Below are positions 62,385 to 64,000 of a stretch of DNA of 64,000 nucleotides, piece after piece. Source of the DNA: Amphibalanus amphitrite (lineage: Eukaryota > Arthropoda > Thecostraca > Balanomorpha > Balanidae); the NCBI RefSeq assembly GCF_019059575.1, contig NW_024881679.1, positions 620,001 through 684,000 on the forward strand, given 5' to 3'. The translations under genes were made by a program, and so were the position numbers. How positions within the stretch are numbered: position 1 is the first letter of the stretch; each line of letters opens with the position of its first letter. The notes under the pieces were generated by a model that saw only the letters and a list, made by a program, of their open reading frames with translations, made no database searches and had not been told where the DNA came from.

Positions 62385-64000
62385 TTTGCATGATCATCCT
62401 GCCTGTCCTGTCTAGATAAATACCTGCCCTTACATATGTCCGCCTGTCTTGTGTTTGCCAATCAGCGCTGGATGATTCGCCCTGAGTGTGTTGCTATGTC
62501 AAATTTGAATTGCAGCTGTCTTCGGTGGGCGGCCACAGTCGTTGAAGACGGTGGCTCTCTCGCCACCTCGGCTCCACAAAATGACGGTCTCTGCCGAGCG
62601 CACTCGGACATAATTCAGCCTAATACGCCGTAATTGTTTTTCATGACGCTGGTGCTGAGGTAGCATAAATTATGGCGCATTGTGGGCGGCTGCTTGGAAC
62701 AATAAATCATTGTTAAGTGAGCAGAGACATGATTCAAGGAAATTTACATACAGAGCATTGCAATCAAAAACTCATTCCATCAATGCAATTAAGGTTTCGC
62801 TGTCTCTTTATCAGCCGTCTTCCATGTTTAAGCTCTGTTTAAACAGCGGTGCTCCGACATTTAGCACGCTACCGGAGCTAATATTTCGTCATGCATGTGC
62901 CACTAACAAAAAGGTGATGAGATGTATGTGGGCCTCGGCCGCTTTTGGTCGTATAACGATCTGAAGACTAATTATGACTAATAACGGAATGCATGTTACG
63001 CGGTGTTCTCATGCACATTCCGGGCGCCGACGGCCGAATACGGGACCACGGGCGAAAGCGAAAATGTCTGGCAGATCCCGCTCACAAATTCCAGACTGTA
63101 AAAAAGAAATTGATGGGACACTGACGGCTCGAGAGCATACAATCCTGAACGGTTGGGAGCTACAGAAGTGCGATAAACAAATTCGGCAATTCACAGACTA
63201 ATTTCAGAGTCGATTCGTCACTTATCAGTATATTTATACCTAGAGAACACCATGAGTCTATAGTGAACGGGGCATAGATCTCATGTTTACACAATGCTTG
63301 CATGCGTATTGCATTCCTTATAAATGCTGAATAAGGGAGAAGGTATTTCCACTCGGATTTCACAAATCGATAGTTTACAATAAATCCTTTGTTAGCCTTC
63401 TTGAAGGCAACATGATATGATTCTTTCGTGGGTTCTTGCAATATGTCATGCAATTGTGCCAGTAACTATTTATACGTGGACATTTTTGGAAGAATATCTG
63501 ATGCCACTGCTCTATTTTGCATCCCTCCCACACACTCTGATCGCAAATGGCACACCAAGTGGTAGCACTCGGCCTTCGACAGGCTGTAGCCATTGGGCGC
63601 CGATCAAATTACCCACCATCACACTGTGGGGATTTTTCCGATTTAGCCTGTCTTTATTCCTGGGTGAAGGGTGCAGGCTTGTAGTGCCCTCAAATGTTGT
63701 ATAAAAGTAAGTGCTATGAAATATAACGCATTTTGAGTTTTAAACAAGCCTAGAACGTACTATTACAGTCCATGCTAACACCAGTATAGCGCCTTTTGGG
63801 GCGACTAACGGAGCGAGCGAGAGGGTGAGCCTTGCACGTGCGAAATTTCGAGGGGGTACCTCCAGTTGACTTGTGCACGGCACCCTACTAACCGGTCTCT
63901 AGCGATGTGCCAAATTTGAGCACAATCGGCCCAGCCGTTCTCGAGATCTGGAAGCGGCACCCTGCACGTGCGCACGTGCAAAATGGGTCCCAACTGACTT
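62385..64000. other. No gene recognised to the window end
   Basis: No conserved coding frame. From about 63800 the sequence has GCACGTGC-rich palindromes and the phrase 'gccaaatttgagcacaatcggcccagccgttctcgagatc', a style seen in dispersed repeats. It probably belongs to a repeat that runs off the window. Confidence 0.4.

Overview
The window is nuclear DNA of an invertebrate animal. It carries GT-AG introns of about 100 bp to 8 kb, three conserved metazoan genes and a mixed load of transposons. An arthropod, perhaps a crustacean, fits best: a Wnt16-type gene is present, gene density is moderate and microsatellites are abundant. The sequence alone does not fix the species.

Layout. At 673-2888 (+) is a complete two-exon guanine deaminase gene. 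From about 3.9 to 17.7 kb there is no host gene I can recognise. This stretch holds a tRNA-derived SINE-like unit, a 3 kb element with ~60 bp inverted ends, a 4.1 kb element with TTAA target duplications, and a 4.2 kb CR1-like non-LTR retrotransposon (minus strand) split by an 885 bp hAT-type non-autonomous element. From 18233 to 36580 (+) lies an almost certainly complete UDP-glucose:glycoprotein glucosyltransferase (UGGT) gene. I resolved 23 coding exons whose phases all agree, giving about 1503 residues. The last two exons of a Wnt gene (best match Wnt16) lie on the minus strand at 50935-50643 and 42439-42265. Their 8.2 kb intron contains a very young non-autonomous LTR element, minisatellites, a piggyBac-like MITE and a 95 bp (CT)n tract. 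The 5' exons of this gene were not found. From 51 to 64 kb there are only repeats: a 3.0 kb TIR element with 7 bp target duplications that carries a decayed RNase H-type retroelement, a 0.33 kb foldback element with hammerhead-like motifs, and GC-rich non-coding DNA.

The host genes do unrelated jobs (purine catabolism, ER glycoprotein quality control, Wnt signalling) and do not form an operon or cluster. The most unusual signal is structural. Five splice junctions in three different genes are followed or preceded by short tandem copies of themselves: one guanine deaminase donor, one UGGT acceptor, two UGGT donors and one Wnt acceptor. These create decoy splice sites that would frameshift or truncate the product if used. 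I found no bacterial, viral or CRISPR-like system.
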